A DNA stretch of 64,000 nucleotides, taken from Lates calcarifer. Lineage: Eukaryota; Chordata; Actinopteri; Centropomidae. The stretch lies in contig NC_066845.1 of NCBI RefSeq assembly GCF_001640805.2, positions 17,734,307 through 17,798,306 on the forward strand. Direction: 5' to 3'. Both the position numbers and the translations under genes were made by a program. Shown here piece after piece: positions 49,140 through 61,825 of the stretch (position 1 is the stretch's first letter; each line of letters starts with the position of its first letter). Below the pieces are notes generated by a model, which did not search any database, was not told the origin of the DNA, and saw nothing but the letters and a program-made list of their open reading frames with translations.

Positions 49140-52100
49140 AAAAGACACAAAATGTACTGAGTTTATGTACTCTGAGTACATTATGAGCCCATTTACATGG
49201 CACAAAGCTCAATATGTGATGTGCTCTACATAGGGTTCATTCTACAGTGTACAATATGTATGTGCATCCTATAGCATCTGAATGATTGATAGGGAAGATG
49301 CATGATATACCTCAGTATGAGTAAAATGAGCACTTACAAGCTGAATCAGTTGCCTGTTTAAAACCTCAGCACTGACAAGTCCTGGATGTTAATTGTTGAC
49401 CAGCACCATTTTTGCACATCTCTCTCTCTTTGACATGACTATCCATTGATGCGAAGAAAACACAAAGTGATCACAACAGGATAAATAAACACCCAACAGC
49501 TTCTTTCTAGGACTCCTTGAATCCTATTTGCAGTCCCTCATATGTTTATGCAATATGGCTTTGTGAATTATCTGCTCCAGTAATAAAACCCTGTGTATCA
49601 GCAGGGAACAGGATATCCTGCTGAGAAATGTGGCAGGGATAACAGCTGCTGCGGATTTCTCTGGGCGCGCTCAATCATGTCCGATGGCACTGAAGCTTTC
49701 AGAGGACTGCCACAGACAAGAGTGCGGCCATTATACACTCTCTCCACTGTTCCCATCTGATGGGAAAAAGGTTGAGACCATCAGACCAGCGCTGAGAACT
49801 GCTGTACTGACAGACCGTGGCCAGACAAAAGTGAATCTATCTGTGTCTGAGCTCTCCTCTCCATGGGAAGTCTTTGACATCTCCAGCCAGCTGTGCTGCT
49901 GGGGAGAGCTTCTTCCATCATGTTTATCGACTGGGAGCTGTCCTCTAATTGAAAAGAGCTGGAATGGAGACTTTCACTTTGACTCCCTCTTCATGAATAA
50001 CTCATCAATAACTTTATGAATAACCAATCAATGGTTCTGAGTCAAAGATCAGACATGCATCCTTACAGAACTTAGTTGGTGGAAAACACTTCAGACTTTG
50101 CCTCATTAAAGCCTGAATTGTAAATATCACCTCACCATCTGGCCAAGCTAGATGCAACAACATTTATCTGCACTTATTGGCATCACTTTCTTAAAATACA
50201 CTAGTTAGCTTAGTCAGGAAATCCCAGGCCACAGTCAGGCTTTGAATCTTAGAGGAGATGAGTGCTGGTGGGTGAATCTGCTATTTGCATGTGCAGAGCA
50301 CAGAGAAAGGTCAACATAATGTTCAGTCATGCCTCATGTTTAGGAAAGTGGGCTGTTTCTTGGGTGAAATTAGCTTCTTCACCCATAGAATCCCCTTCAA
50401 CACACACTGTAAAAAGAAAAGCAGGTTGAATACATCAGCATTGCAATAATAGTTTTATATCCCTGTTGGAAATGTGTGACATGAATGTTAAGCAGAGGTA
50501 CTACAACAAATTGGCCCCTGCCATAAATTTGGGCATGAAGTTTTGAAGGATGCATTTCATTTTCCATAAAGATGAGAGTCTAAACTATTAGATGTTGATA
50601 TCCATGTTCATATCTATATAACTTGGCTGTGTGAGAGTTTTCCATGGTGCTATTAGAAAGTGGTACCAAAACAATAGATTATAAAACTTTGATATGAATG
50701 AGATGTTGAACAGGGCTACTGCAGTCAGACCTGAATGTGGTCAAGACTGGAAATAACTAATGCAACAGAGATTAGGTGCTGGTGTGTGATGTAGTCTCAG
50801 CTTGGCCAGTGGCCAAAGCAGAGGCTTAAACCAAAGGATGAGCCATTATCATTATCAAACAGCTGCTGTCATATGAAAACCTTGTAAATACTGTGAGGTA
50901 AAAAAAATAAAAAAAATCATTTAACATTATTTTGCATAGCCCTTGTGAGCAGGTAATTCAGATTCCATGACCTTAGAGCACTTTTCCAGACATCTATTAA
51001 AAACCCAGACCGCAAAGTTATTGTTGGGCTGTCAGTGAGTCCTGAAAAGCGGACTTAGAGATGAAGCAAACAGCAAGAGTGGAAAGAATAAGAGCATGAT
51101 TATGGATAACAGTGGCTTATAAATGTGTGCAAGATCTGTCTGCAACAGCCGCAGAAATTACAAATAGTTTACGTTGATTCAGACTCCAAATAAAGTAGCT
51201 GTCTAATCCAATCCTCCCCATGCTACAGTTTTTGGTAGTCCCAATATTAAAACACCACAATAAACATGTGCATCACTTAGGAAGTTGTTAGTAAAATTAC
51301 CATATATACGCCAATATACAAAATCTTAGTAATTACAAGGTTTGCCATACTATATATTGTTTGAAATCTTCACATGTATCTTTTGGGAATGATGAGATTT
51401 ATTACATTTTATACACTTGAACAAAGACAGGACAAAGACAAACAGTGAAATCCATACTGAACTAATAGAGGTAACATTTTGCTGGTTGAAAAAAAGATAA
51501 ATATTTTCCTCAGTGTAATTTAATAAATACACTTTACAGTTCATACATCATTTCATATTCAACACATACACATAGCTGACAGTACAATTTACAGTAACTG
51601 CATATGGACATGTGTATTCACAAAATTAAGTCTTCGTCATGTAACTGATAGAACGACCTAGTAAGTGATACTGCATTGAGGGAGAGCATTTACACAGGTG
51701 CTATCTCTCTCCAAAGGTGATCAAGACCTGCGAGCTGCAGTGACACAATTACTGGTTTACATAGCAACATTCTGACCTTTAATTGTCACCTGAGGTACTC
51801 TAATGAAGAGCAACAGATGCCTAAATACCACTGAATGAACCAATAAGGGAGAAACAATCCCTTATGCAGAGTTCTCTGTTTCACTGTCTCACCATAATGT
51901 TATAAAACTGCTCTAAATAAAAGCAGTCCATATCTCAGCCTTTAACACCTGCCTCAGTAACAGGATACTGTAGCTACAGTGCCACCACGTGGTCACTGCT
52001 CAATGACAAGTAGGCCCTGGCTTGCTCTGACTGCGTGGGAGAAAGGTCTGCGGGAGACCCATGAACAGATCCATGGACACATGCTGCGACCATATGGAAA

Positions 52101-53000
52101 ATAATGAGGCTTTTTATACAGAGGAGAGGCAGATAAGCAAGTCACAACAACTGCAGACTGACAGCTGATTGAAAGCATTTGACTGTTAAAGTCGTGCTCT
52201 CTACAAAGTGAAAATAAAAGTAACCCTGATGTGTGTTGCACTGACAGCCACTGCTGTCAGACATTGATTGATGCTTAAAAAACGACATGAAAAGTTCATT
52301 ATAAAAACATTCAAGTAAACCAATAGGGACTCACTAATAATGATAATGGCACAATAAATATGACACTTATTTGTGAAAAACTGAGATTTAAACAAGAAGT
52401 GTCAGCTATTGTTTTTATGGGTGAAAAAAACTTAAAGTTAGATATATAAAGTTCAGAAGACTTTGCGTTACAAAGCAGCATTAAATGCACTAAGTCATCA
52501 ACTTGGTAACCTCAGTTGCATTCAAAGTCTTGGCCTTGACTCTAACCCAATATTTTGCTTCCACTTTTACACACATGCATACAACACGACACACATTATA
52601 AACCTGCTAACAGCTGAGAGGACTGAGCACTGAACAGTTAAATATATTTTTACAGCCATTTAGCAATAGGATAATGATTAGAGATAATAGGATGTAACGG
52701 TGTGTTTTATTGCTGCCCCCGGCTCAGATCACTACAACTTCTATTACAGAGTTTAAGTGGTGACCATGTTTCCACTTGACATGTGATTGTTTTGTTATCT
52801 GCTTTTGTCTATTGACTGACAGCTCTGGAAAATAACTGCATACAGGCTGCACTGCTATTGGCCCTTCAGAGCCAATGCCAACTTGATTGTGACAGCATCC
52901 ACAGCAGTGTTGACCTCATGACTACAGACATAAATTTAACTATTGGATGTTATTGTAATTTCAAAAGAAACATTTTGAATTAATGCTCCTTGGGAGCAGT
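49140..53000. other. intergenic, no gene confirmed
   Basis: No repeat recognised with confidence. The 129-codon frame at 49630-50019 was inspected and shows no domain, signal or splice context that I recognise. Confidence 0.4.
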
Positions 53001-53020
53001 AACTCATTATATAATGAGTT
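53001..53020. repeat. 20-bp perfect palindrome
   Basis: AACTCATTAT followed directly by ATAATGAGTT, self-complementary over all 20 bases. Confidence 0.9.
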
Positions 53021-53639
53021 TCACATTACTGCAGATACAACCTCACCCTGGCTAAATGCATCCTCTTAAACATATTTTTAAAAACTGTTAATGGACAGCA
53101 AATAGTAATTACATTAAATTTTTTGTCAGTTCTTCAGAAAATCCAACCAGTACCAGAATATCCAATGGGAGAAAGCACCCATCACTTCAGCAGATTCAGA
53201 AGACAACAGTAGAGTGGTTTTCGAATATTCAAACTTAATCTGACATTTATAAAGAGTAATACATTCATAATGACAAATACTCCAAGTGGATAGTGATATT
53301 CCCGGAAATAGAAAGCAAATTTTTTGCTAAACACCTTGTTATTTGGAAAAGTGATATTACTGAAATTCACTGCTGAGTAATTTGCTGTCATACAACATTT
53401 GCAGAGAACATAGTGTAACAAGACTTAGGACCACCAGGATCAGCTGAATCACTTCCTCCAAAGTGCTTGGATAATATCACCTTAGAGTGATAAAGTCTTT
53501 CAATTCTTTTTCATTCAAACATGTTTTTGCCCAAAAAAGAATTATAGGAGTGATAATTAAGCAGCAAACATCAAAGGATGACACTGATCTGGAGGTCCAG
53601 GCTTTGACTGACTCATGACACGTGAGTCATTGCGCTTTA

Positions 53640-53890
53640 ACCCTGGTCACGATCATGTGCAAGTCAGTCGTCAAGTGGTATATGAAACTGTAGAGTGGTG
53701 TAGTAGAGTCGCTTGTATTACTGGCTGTAATTTCAGACAGATGCCCTTGAGCAAGGCACTGACAGTAAATTGCTGTCAGTGGTCAGGAAGAGGAGACTGT
53801 AGATTTCTGACTGCCTTGTAACACATGGAGTGGGGCTGTCCTAAAAATGAACATGCTCAGGACACACTCTGCCTGGATAAATAAAGCTTA
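53640..53890 (+). repeat. possible decayed SINE downstream of atad1a
   Basis: ATGCCCTTGAGCAAGGCACT followed after about 130 bp by TGGATAAATAAAG resembles the body and tail of a common teleost SINE-type repeat. The head is too diverged to show promoter boxes. It lies just past the atad1a stop codon and may overlap its 3' UTR. Confidence 0.4.
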
Positions 53891-54034
53891 GGAAAAATAT
53901 GGCTATCTTGCTGTCTGCTGACTTGCCCAACTGCACCTCAGACATGGTGAAGGAGTCTCTGCTTGGTGAGCTGGAACACTCTGTGAACATGTGTGAGAAG
54001 ACAACATTTCCCGCCAGTGGTGTGGTGCTGGTGT

Positions 54035-54164
54035 TTAGTCCAGGGGAACCTCTGCCACACTGGGTAACATGGAGGCTGTGGCCCGCTTAGATTCCTTCAT
54101 CTTGTCCAGGCCGAAGAGGAGGTCCAGCTGAGTGACCGGCCGCAACCGCTCCTCATCCACAGGT
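54035..54164 (-). CDS. atad1a: atad1a coding exon 9 and stop
   Basis: Completes Lys339 and encodes residues 340-381, [20 protein letters not shown] to AEVPLD, then TAA at 54037-54035. Acceptor TGTATCCAG. The poly(A) site downstream is not obvious. Confidence 0.93.
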
Positions 54165-57100
54165 CTGGATACAAGGTAAATACAAGAGGTCAAGAACAGA
54201 GGCATACAAAACCAATAGGTGTCTCCCAATTCCACACTACATGCTATATACTATACTGCTCTGCATACTTTACAGTATGTTGTCAGCATTATAAAATATA
54301 AATCAACATACTGTGCTTAACTGTTTTATACTAACAGGAAATTATGCAATACATCAGCTTTTAAACATCAGTCGGACTGTGACTTCAGATTGTCACTGAC
54401 TGTAAAAATTTTTTTTTTTAATGTTTACTGGAGCTGTTTCACCTCCACCCAGGGTTATTTAAAATGTTTCCTGTTGTGAGAAGCTTTATTTCTGCATTGC
54501 ATTGTGGGAGAAGAGTGTTCAACAACAGCTTACTCCAAAATCAAGTTTTTTTCCCCCCGAAGTATCATTTTATGACTTTAACCAAAATGAACCCACACCC
54601 AAAACCAGCTAGTATGTAGTGTGCAGCTGTATGGATTTGGGACACAATGTCCTAGACACTAGGAGGACTCTGGAGGACACTAATGTCCTCCAGAAATACC
54701 CCCCATCATCCCTCTCAACTGAATATGCTTAGTTACTTTTAAATATAAATATATCAGTTATACAGTTTACACAAATGATCACAACATATCTGATACACAT
54801 TCCTATCTGCAACACGTGTAGCCGTTTCTTTCTGTTTATTTTAATTATTTCACAAACCACATGCTGATGTCTGAGATGGAGAGAGCTCAGCCATGAGGTT
54901 AGTGTTTAGATTACTGAAAACGAAGTTAAAAATACTTCTTTTTGCAATAATGCCTTTGAGAGGAGTTTCAGTAGTCGCTTAGCAACAGCTGAAGCATGGG
55001 TTACACAGATCAGCTTTTTAGCCTTTTATAAAATACATCAGATGTTTTTAAATTCAACCAGATCCACATCTTTCAGTTTAATGACACACAGTATGTTTGA
55101 TCAATATTCCAGTAGTTGAGTATGTGAGGGCTCAACCTTAACTCATTCTATAGCGTACAATATTTGAAATCCTTGAGTAGACATTCATGTCTTATTCTAA
55201 TCTTATTCTAATTTTTAATGCCCCACAGTCTAAATACTGCTTCAAAAGCTTGAATATTTCTTATGGAAAAGTGAAAGGAATCCTTGGTTTGGTACAATAT
55301 TGTGGCACTAAAGAGTCAAATTTAAAGTTTGAGAAAACATGTATATACATCACTGCAAGTAATAATAATAGCAACTTTCAAAAACCCACACTGGTCTAAC
55401 CTCAGACTGTTTAGGGCAAGTACTGCAGTTAAACAAAGAGATGTCAGTGGACACAAGGGCTATGAAATCTTGTGGGTGTTTGAACATGAGTCATACTTTT
55501 CCTCCTCCTGGCAGTCCTGTAGCTGCTGAGCGATCTGCCTCATCTGCTCCTTGCGGACGTAGTCCCGGACTCGGTACATGGCAGCATCGCGGCACAGCTC
55601 CCGCAGGTCACTGCCAGAGTAGCCTTCTGTCTTCTCTGCTATCTCCTTCAGATTAATGGCGTTGCTCAACTGAACAGAAAAGCAGGACAGTAATATGAGA
55701 CAATTACATACAATTAATCTGTTAGCTGTCACTAGTCTTTGGCCATGTTTTGTTACTGCCCATCAAGTGCCAACTGTTAATGGGTAATCAGATTTACTTT
55801 AGTGTGATTTGACAGGGAAAATGCAGGTGTGAAATGGTCTCTGAGAATGACAAAAGAGAGCTGTGAATAGAATAATTTGTTCCATGGCTGACTGGGATGA
55901 AAAGAAAACACATCTTACGTTTTCTCCTGCTAAAATCAGCCTGAGGATGTCCTGTCTTTGTCTTGTGTTCTGCAAAGACAGAGGTACAGCTGTTCTTATT
56001 GAGAGAAAGGCAGATTAATGTGCAGCCTAAGAATCAGAAAAAGGTTGGACCTATCAATTAGCAGCTAATCACCAGTATAGACGTCCTTATCATCAGATGC
56101 GTTCTAAAAGCTATTTCAACTGTCTATACATAAACGATATGTGTGAGCGCATTTACTGCAAACAGTTATTAGTTAAATACTATAGAGTTTAGTGTGTAAG
56201 TGTTTAATTCTCACTTACTGTTTTCTCCTGTTAAGTATTAATAGCTCACATACAGTTACTGTGTAGCTGATGTGATAAGAGAGTGTGGATCAAAGATAGA
56301 GCCCGTGCTTTTTGTGGTTTGGCCATCAGCCATAAGACAATACGAGACATACAGTTCAGAGAGTTTAAGCTGTTCTCTTTCACTTGATGTCTATTTGAAA
56401 GCGCTCTGTAAAATGCAGCATTTCTATCACTAAATAAAGACAAGTTGTGGTACAGTGGGGCCGAGAGTCAATTATCTGCAAATAATAGTTTATTCTAGTG
56501 TTTTTCATTTAAATGTACTGAGGATAAAATTGCCTTGTACATTAAAACATTTAATACATAAAAAATTGAAGTAAACATAATTCTTCCCACATATTACATA
56601 CTGTATGCATTTATGCATGTTAATCTAGTTTATGTAGGGAAAAACTGTGCTGATGTATGTGTCTTACTGGCAGGCCAACATGAAAAGTGGTGGGCATCCT
56701 GCGCAGAATGGCTGGATCCACATCCTGTGGCCTGTTTGTAGCTCCCATCACCATCACCTACAATTGTAAGAATCAAAATGTGAATACATTATGAAAATAA
56801 AATAACCACCTGCTACATTAAATCCTCAAACACACCACAGTGTGAAACAGATTATGTTTTTTCCAGAGACAAGACAGATCCTACCCAGGACCTACCAGTG
56901 CGATCTAGTGATCTAGTAGGTATATTACAAAACAGGAAAGAGCTCTGGTTGTACTACCTGGGTGGTTGAGGAAGTGTCCAGGCCATCCCACAGGCTCATG
57001 AACTGGGCCTTCATCATGGCTGTGGCCTCGTGGTCTAGGCTGGAGCGATTCCTTAGAAATGACTCTAACACACCAGAGACAGGGAGCATTAACACAAAAC

Positions 57101-60100
57101 TCATCATAACCAATTGAGACCAAGAGGTTGGATCAGTTTGGGCTATTTCATAGGGATGAGATAGGATTAGACTGTTTTGCTTGTATATTAGCCTGATATT
57201 TCCCCAGTGGATTTCAGCCTGTTGTGTGAATCTACACCAGACGTGTCCACACTGCGGTGGGCACAGAATTAGATACTGTATGTGAGGCAAAAACACAACA
57301 TGAGGTAAAAGGGACAGGTACATGCTGGTATACTGAAAACAGTAGTTATTGTAGTTTGGTGTGGTGATTTGGCCCGCTCACCAACATAGTCAGAGATTGA
57401 AGCTGCAACAGTGGCTCTGATACACATCTTATAGAGCCAATGAAGGTGCCTAAATACCTGATTATTCCAGTTTGTGCCAAACATTCCACCTCCACTCCAC
57501 CTAGGAGTCGGAGCTCAGTCAAATGTAAACACACACATAAGATATATATATTTTTAGATTCAGTACGACTGCAAGAGTATATAGCTGCAATGTCCATCAC
57601 CAATAAAAGTCCATAAAGGCACTTTGACATCATGGAAAGAAAGTTGCTCCTTATATTGTAGAACTCACATTTTTAAGTTTTCTTCAGTATCAAAGTAATC
57701 CTGTGGTAGTTATCTATTTATACATGGGTACAGTGCAAAGAGCTACTGTTAGTAAACTGCTAATAGTTGATTCAGCATACTTTTAAAAATGCCTATTTAG
57801 CAAAATACAAAATGGCAGGCTGTGTGTTTTGATTTTCTATATGCAAGGTGCTCAGTGTCCAAACTCCTGTTTGACACTGGTATGACATAGAGGACATTAT
57901 GAATAATCTTGACAGTTTCAGGGGCACCATTTTGTAAATAGTACTAAGATTTTCAAGCTTAACAAGAATCACATTCTGAAGGACACCCCTTTATTTGTTG
58001 TCATAAAAACTGTCAAAACATCAAAACTATATCAGTATCAGATTTTTAAAATCATGTCCGCTTGAAAGAGTAAAGCTGAAGATAAATCACATCTGACAGT
58101 GTAATAAAGAAACATTTTTCATGTAATGAATCTTGACAGGTGCCTTGCTCAAGATGAACTCACCAATTTCATCAATGAAGATGATACAGGGCTGGATTTT
58201 GACAGCCAATGAGAAGACAGCAGCAGTCAGTTTCTGCGATTCACCGTACCACATGTCTGTCAGTGTGGAGGCCTGAAGGTTGATAAATTTGCACCCTGAG
58301 GCTTTGGCTGTTGCCTTGGCGATCATGGTCTTCCCACATCCTGGAGGACCAAATAATAAAACGCCTGCAAGGACAAAAGATAAATATATATATAAGGAAT
58401 CATTTCAACCTCCTGTTCAAGGTTCTTTTTAAATTCCTGCATATATTATTTAAAAGTGCACATGAATTGTTCATAAAATACACCCTGTCTAAGCAAAACA
58501 ATTAAATGCAGATGTTTACTCATGAGCCACATGATCAGCCACTGTTGTGGAGTTTTTTTTCTTTTCCTAAATTGGTGCTCTCTAGCACACATGTACAAAC
58601 AGAAAGTTTGGTCCAGCTTAACCAGTCTGTTCCCACAGGCATATTTTTTTTAAGTTTCATGATATAAACAAAGCTTTCAGCCTAGGAATGGAACTGGATT
58701 CCCAGAGAAGCTAATTCTGGAGGGTGACTCATACTGAAGCTCTGCATAAAGCTTTGTGCCAAACAATAACATTATCTACAGAAAGTAAAGCATTCCTCTA
58801 AGTGATCATCTGCTGTCATGATGCCAAGTGCATAAATCTTGTCTGATGCTTTTTGGCACATAACTCCAGATGGAAGCATAATGTACTGGATGGTACTTTC
58901 TACAATAATGAGGAAGAGGCAAACTGAGAAGAATTACAGTATAACAAGTTCTGATATCTGTCGTTTTTGCTTCACTTCAACTCTTTTACTAGAATTCATG
59001 AAGGAAATTGTAATAGTGACTTGGTTCTTATTGTTTTTGTTGTATACTCCAATGCACTGGATATAGAAATAAATATTGACCATGAGGTTAAAAAGCTGAA
59101 TGTATTTCGTCACATCCATACTTAGTGAACAGTGTAGTTCCACAGTTTTGAGACAAAGCAGCAGGACAATGATCCTAAACAGTAGTCCTCTCATCTCAAT
59201 CCAACTTAACACATTTCACTAAACACCAGACTGAAGGCAGACTGAAGTCCCTAAAATAAGCAAGAAATGAAGCTGACCGCAGCACAGGCCTAGCAGATGA
59301 TCAGTTAATAAACTGAGTGTCTGCTGATGGTATTAACAGATCATCTATGGCAGACCATTCATGTTATTCATTTACTGTAAGAAGGGGACATGCGGCACAA
59401 GATTTTTCCTTCTTCCTGCTCCTTTTCAATCATGGAATTTCTATTATTCTTTTACAGTTCATAGCTAATATTGTGTGTAAAATATTGTGTTATTAAGTGT
59501 ACACTTGAGATCTGCAATAAAAACACTCTAAAACTAAAGATGAAAGCCAGCTATTTAATCTGTGTTGATGAAAAAAGCCTACGTAAGAAAAACATGCCAT
59601 GTCCTGATACTAATGTGTAAACACTGGCAGTTAAACAATTCCATTCCACTAATTTTGCTCATAATTACTGTGAAGAATTTATCTTATATTATCCTTTACT
59701 GTTAGCCTGTGTCTTAAAAATTCTGTGTAAAATCTGACCATTTCAGTTCTTTTTAGATGACATGCTGTGATACCTTTAGGGGGCTGAAAGAGTTTGGATC
59801 CAGCTAAAAGGTGTCTTTTCTGAAAGGGAAGAATGACCGTGTCTTGCAGCTCATTGATAACCTCATCCAGACCTGCTATATCTCTCCAGGACACCTGCAG
59901 GAAGGTAGAAGACTGTGAAAAATTCTGTCTGAATTCTAGTCCGGTAAAGTACAGTGACAAGAAAGAGCTAAATTGTCTTAATTTATTGATAATCTCAGTG
60001 TCACGGACTGATTACAACGGTTACCTTCATAGTTTGTGGATCAACGAGGTGAGATGCAATGTTCATTTCATACTCTGTTAGTTTGACCCCCTCCACGCCA

Positions 60101-60493
60101 ATCCTCTTCATCAGCTGTTCGGCCTGGAGAGATAAGACACACAACTCAGCTGAGGACACAAAGGGATAACAGATGAGAGTGAAAAATGCTGCTCCAGTCA
60201 TTCCTTTCATTTCTTAACCATGTATGTTACACTAACATCAGAGAGTTTGAACAAACTGCAATCTCCACATTGATCTAACAGTATTACTTGCTTATGTTAT
60301 GTGTTCAAGTTCAATATACCCTTTTCTTGGCTTGGTTTTTCTGTTTGAAGGTAGGATCCATAGCTTCTACAACCCATTTGATGCTGTAGTATGTGGCTGC
60401 ACCAAAGATGGTCAACCTCACCAGCATCCCCACCACTTCATTCCTGGACAATGGCCGCATCAGGGCCTCCCTGGGAAGATCTTTGAACAGCAT
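54035..60493 (-). CDS. atad1a: ATPase family AAA domain-containing protein 1a (Msp1-type translocase), complete
   Basis: Nine coding exons join in frame with GT-AG borders: 60493-60320, 60123-60025, 59894-59774, 58364-58164, 57064-56958, 56757-56668, 55969-55919, 55669-55497, 54164-54035. They total 1146 nt, 381 residues plus TAA. ATAD1/Msp1 proteins are anchored in the outer mitochondrial (and peroxisomal) membrane and use ATP to pull out mislocalised tail-anchored proteins. Visible parts: N-terminal membrane segment at about 22-42, a linker helix at 50-75, Walker A GPPGCGKT at 137-144, pore loop W170-Y171-G172, Walker B IIFIDE with E197, sensor-1 N242 in GATNRP, RR at 253-254, the AAA lid with [14 protein letters not shown], and a C-terminal helix ending EVPLD. 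Length and the tail [15 protein letters not shown] fit the fish a paralogue as I recall it; mammalian ATAD1 is about 361. Residue 199 is Glu where the human protein has Asp. The start ATG is the first in-frame one after a plausible acceptor. No key residue is missing, so it should be functional. Confidence 0.95.
54218..54647. mobile_element. inverted-repeat element in atad1a intron 8
   Basis: GGTGTCTCCCAATTCCACAC then TACATGCTATATACTA at the left is mirrored by CTAGTATGTAGTGTGCAGCT and GTATGGATTTGGGACACA at the right, giving imperfect terminal inverted repeats of about 38 bp. About 430 bp, no ORF. A non-autonomous DNA transposon that lies clear of both splice sites of the intron. Confidence 0.65.
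55497..55669 (-). CDS. atad1a: atad1a coding exon 8 (AAA lid)
   Basis: Residues 282-338 plus two bases of Lys339: [40 protein letters not shown] and an acidic QDCQEEE end. Acceptor TCTGTTCAG, donor GAAAA|GTATGA. Confidence 0.93.
55919..55969 (-). CDS. atad1a: atad1a coding exon 7 (51 nt)
   Basis: Residues 265-281, [17 protein letters not shown]. Acceptor GTCTTTGCAG, donor AAC|GTAAGA. Its reading matches the family between exon 6 and exon 8 without gap. Confidence 0.92.
56668..56757 (-). CDS. atad1a: atad1a coding exon 6 (sensor 1, Arg pair)
   Basis: Residues 235-264, [14 protein letters not shown] to TTFHVGLP, in no long open frame of its own. Acceptor CAATTGTAG, donor CCA|GTAAGA, phase 0. 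Confidence 0.92.
56958..57064 (-). CDS. atad1a: atad1a coding exon 5
   Basis: Completes Glu199, then residues 200-234, [20 protein letters not shown] to SSTTQ. Acceptor TGTGTTAG; using the next AG two bases on would break the frame. Donor CAG|GTAGTA. Confidence 0.93.
58164..58364 (-). CDS. atad1a: atad1a coding exon 4 (Walker A, pore loop, Walker B)
   Basis: Gly132 to Ile198 plus one base of Glu199: [27 protein letters not shown] and CIIFIDEI. Acceptor CCTTGCAG, donor ATTG|GTGAGT. Confidence 0.95.
59774..59894 (-). CDS. atad1a: atad1a coding exon 3
   Basis: Residues 92-131 plus one base of Gly132: [12 protein letters not shown] to LFQPPK, the start of the AAA large domain. Acceptor CCTGCAG, donor AAAG|GTATCA, phase 1. 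Confidence 0.93.
60025..60123 (-). CDS. atad1a: atad1a coding exon 2
   Basis: Residues 59-91, AEQLMKRIG to PQTMK, the linker domain before the AAA module. Acceptor CTCTCCAG, donor AAG|GTAACC, phase 0 both sides. Confidence 0.93.
60320..60493 (-). CDS. atad1a: atad1a coding exon 1
   Basis: Residues 1-58: short cytosol-free leader, [10 protein letters not shown], then the single membrane anchor (about 22-42) and a basic KQKNQAKKR stretch. Phase 0 donor GG|GTATAT. Confidence 0.93.
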
Positions 60494-61392
60494 CTCTCCC
60501 TGCTTATGTCAGACCATTGGCTAGATAAAGAGGTGAGAAGCAGAAGAGTTAAACAGACAGAAACAGTAAGAAAATTATGTAGCTGCAAAAAAACAAAACA
60601 AAACAAAACAAACAAAAAAAAAAAAAAACAGCATTTCCATGCAGGTTAGAAGAACTGGAAATGGTTATTAAGATTGCAATTCATATCTGTGTAATGCACA
60701 CATAGCTATGCTCCACTGGTGTGAACTACAGTACCACGTTGCTTCAATTAATAAATGACACAATTCAATGTTGCTTTGCAGTACATTCCTGTATTTAAAT
60801 GGCAATATATCAGTTGTGTAAATATCAATTGCTCCTGGCTTGGCCACCAAAATATATCGTGAATGGTAAGAGGTGGTGTATACCAATTCAAAAAGTTTTA
60901 ATTTGATAAACATACCGTACAACTTGTGGGATAGGACCTATGCCGAACTGAACTAAATTAGTTTTTGAGATACAAACCTAAACATACGTCAACTACAGCA
61001 TTACTTTTTTAAAGTTCTGAATGAAGATTAGGTTAGGCGTAAAATACCAGTTCTCCCATCCAGAGTTAACCAGTCTATCACTAATCTGTATTTTTACTAT
61101 TAACATTATCTGCCTCAATCATTTAGATATCAGTAAAACGTCACTATTTACGATAATAAATACACCCGTGGTTTGATACCAAGGAAGAAATCATATCAAT
61201 AAGCCAGTTAGCATCTCCTGGCAAGCTAAAGCTAACACAGATGCAACTACCGAGCACCTAACTGTCATGTTAGGATTGTGGAATTTTAATATGAACCTGA
61301 TGTTGAACTAAACATGTTACAGTTGCTCTGTACGCTGGCACACATAAACGTAACGTCCCTCTTAACATAAAAGGAAAAGTAGAGCTACTTAC

Positions 61393-61500
61393 TAATTAAA
61401 ACAGGAATCGACAGCAATGAAACGAAGGTGAAAAACATTAGCATTGACGGTGCACCACGTTTTGTAACTCGGGTAGGAACAAACACTATAGTTCCGGAAT
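61393..61500 (-). promoter_or_regulatory. atad1a: probable atad1a promoter and non-coding first exon
   Basis: About 0.9 kb upstream of the ATG, the - strand reads GTTTTAATTA|GTAAGT, a good splice donor at 61392-61391 that would close a non-coding exon. Acceptors able to join it to coding exon 1 are TTTTTTTGCAG (exon from 60582) or CTTTATCTAG (exon from 60520). Just upstream of the donor is a CpG-bearing stretch with an ETS-type site CCGGAA at 61494-61499, a usual feature of TATA-less housekeeping promoters. Exact start site not determinable. Confidence 0.5.
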
Positions 61501-61743
61501 TTGTTTGATTCCACCTAATTCACTAGGCAGGGCCTTTTCATACAGTCAGCCACTGGATGGCAGAGCATGTTCACAGATAATACACACATCAGCACCACGG
61601 ACAGCATCTACATAGTAAAGGAAGGTGAGAATAATGGTGAAAAAAGAGTTAACATTGTTGGACTAGACATTTATTAGTTGATATGATGGTCAAGTGGTAT
61701 TTTGAAGCAAAGTGGGTAGTGGATTTGGTTTGTTCAAAATATC

Positions 61744-61825
<82 letters not shown>

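Noticed and set aside
49630..50019. 129-codon open frame on the + strand
   Set aside because: No recognisable motif, no promoter or splice evidence. Kept only as a possible chance ORF.
57269..57633. - strand frames of 71 and 95 codons in atad1a intron 4
   Set aside because: They lie wholly in the intron between exons 4 and 5 and show no AAA homology.
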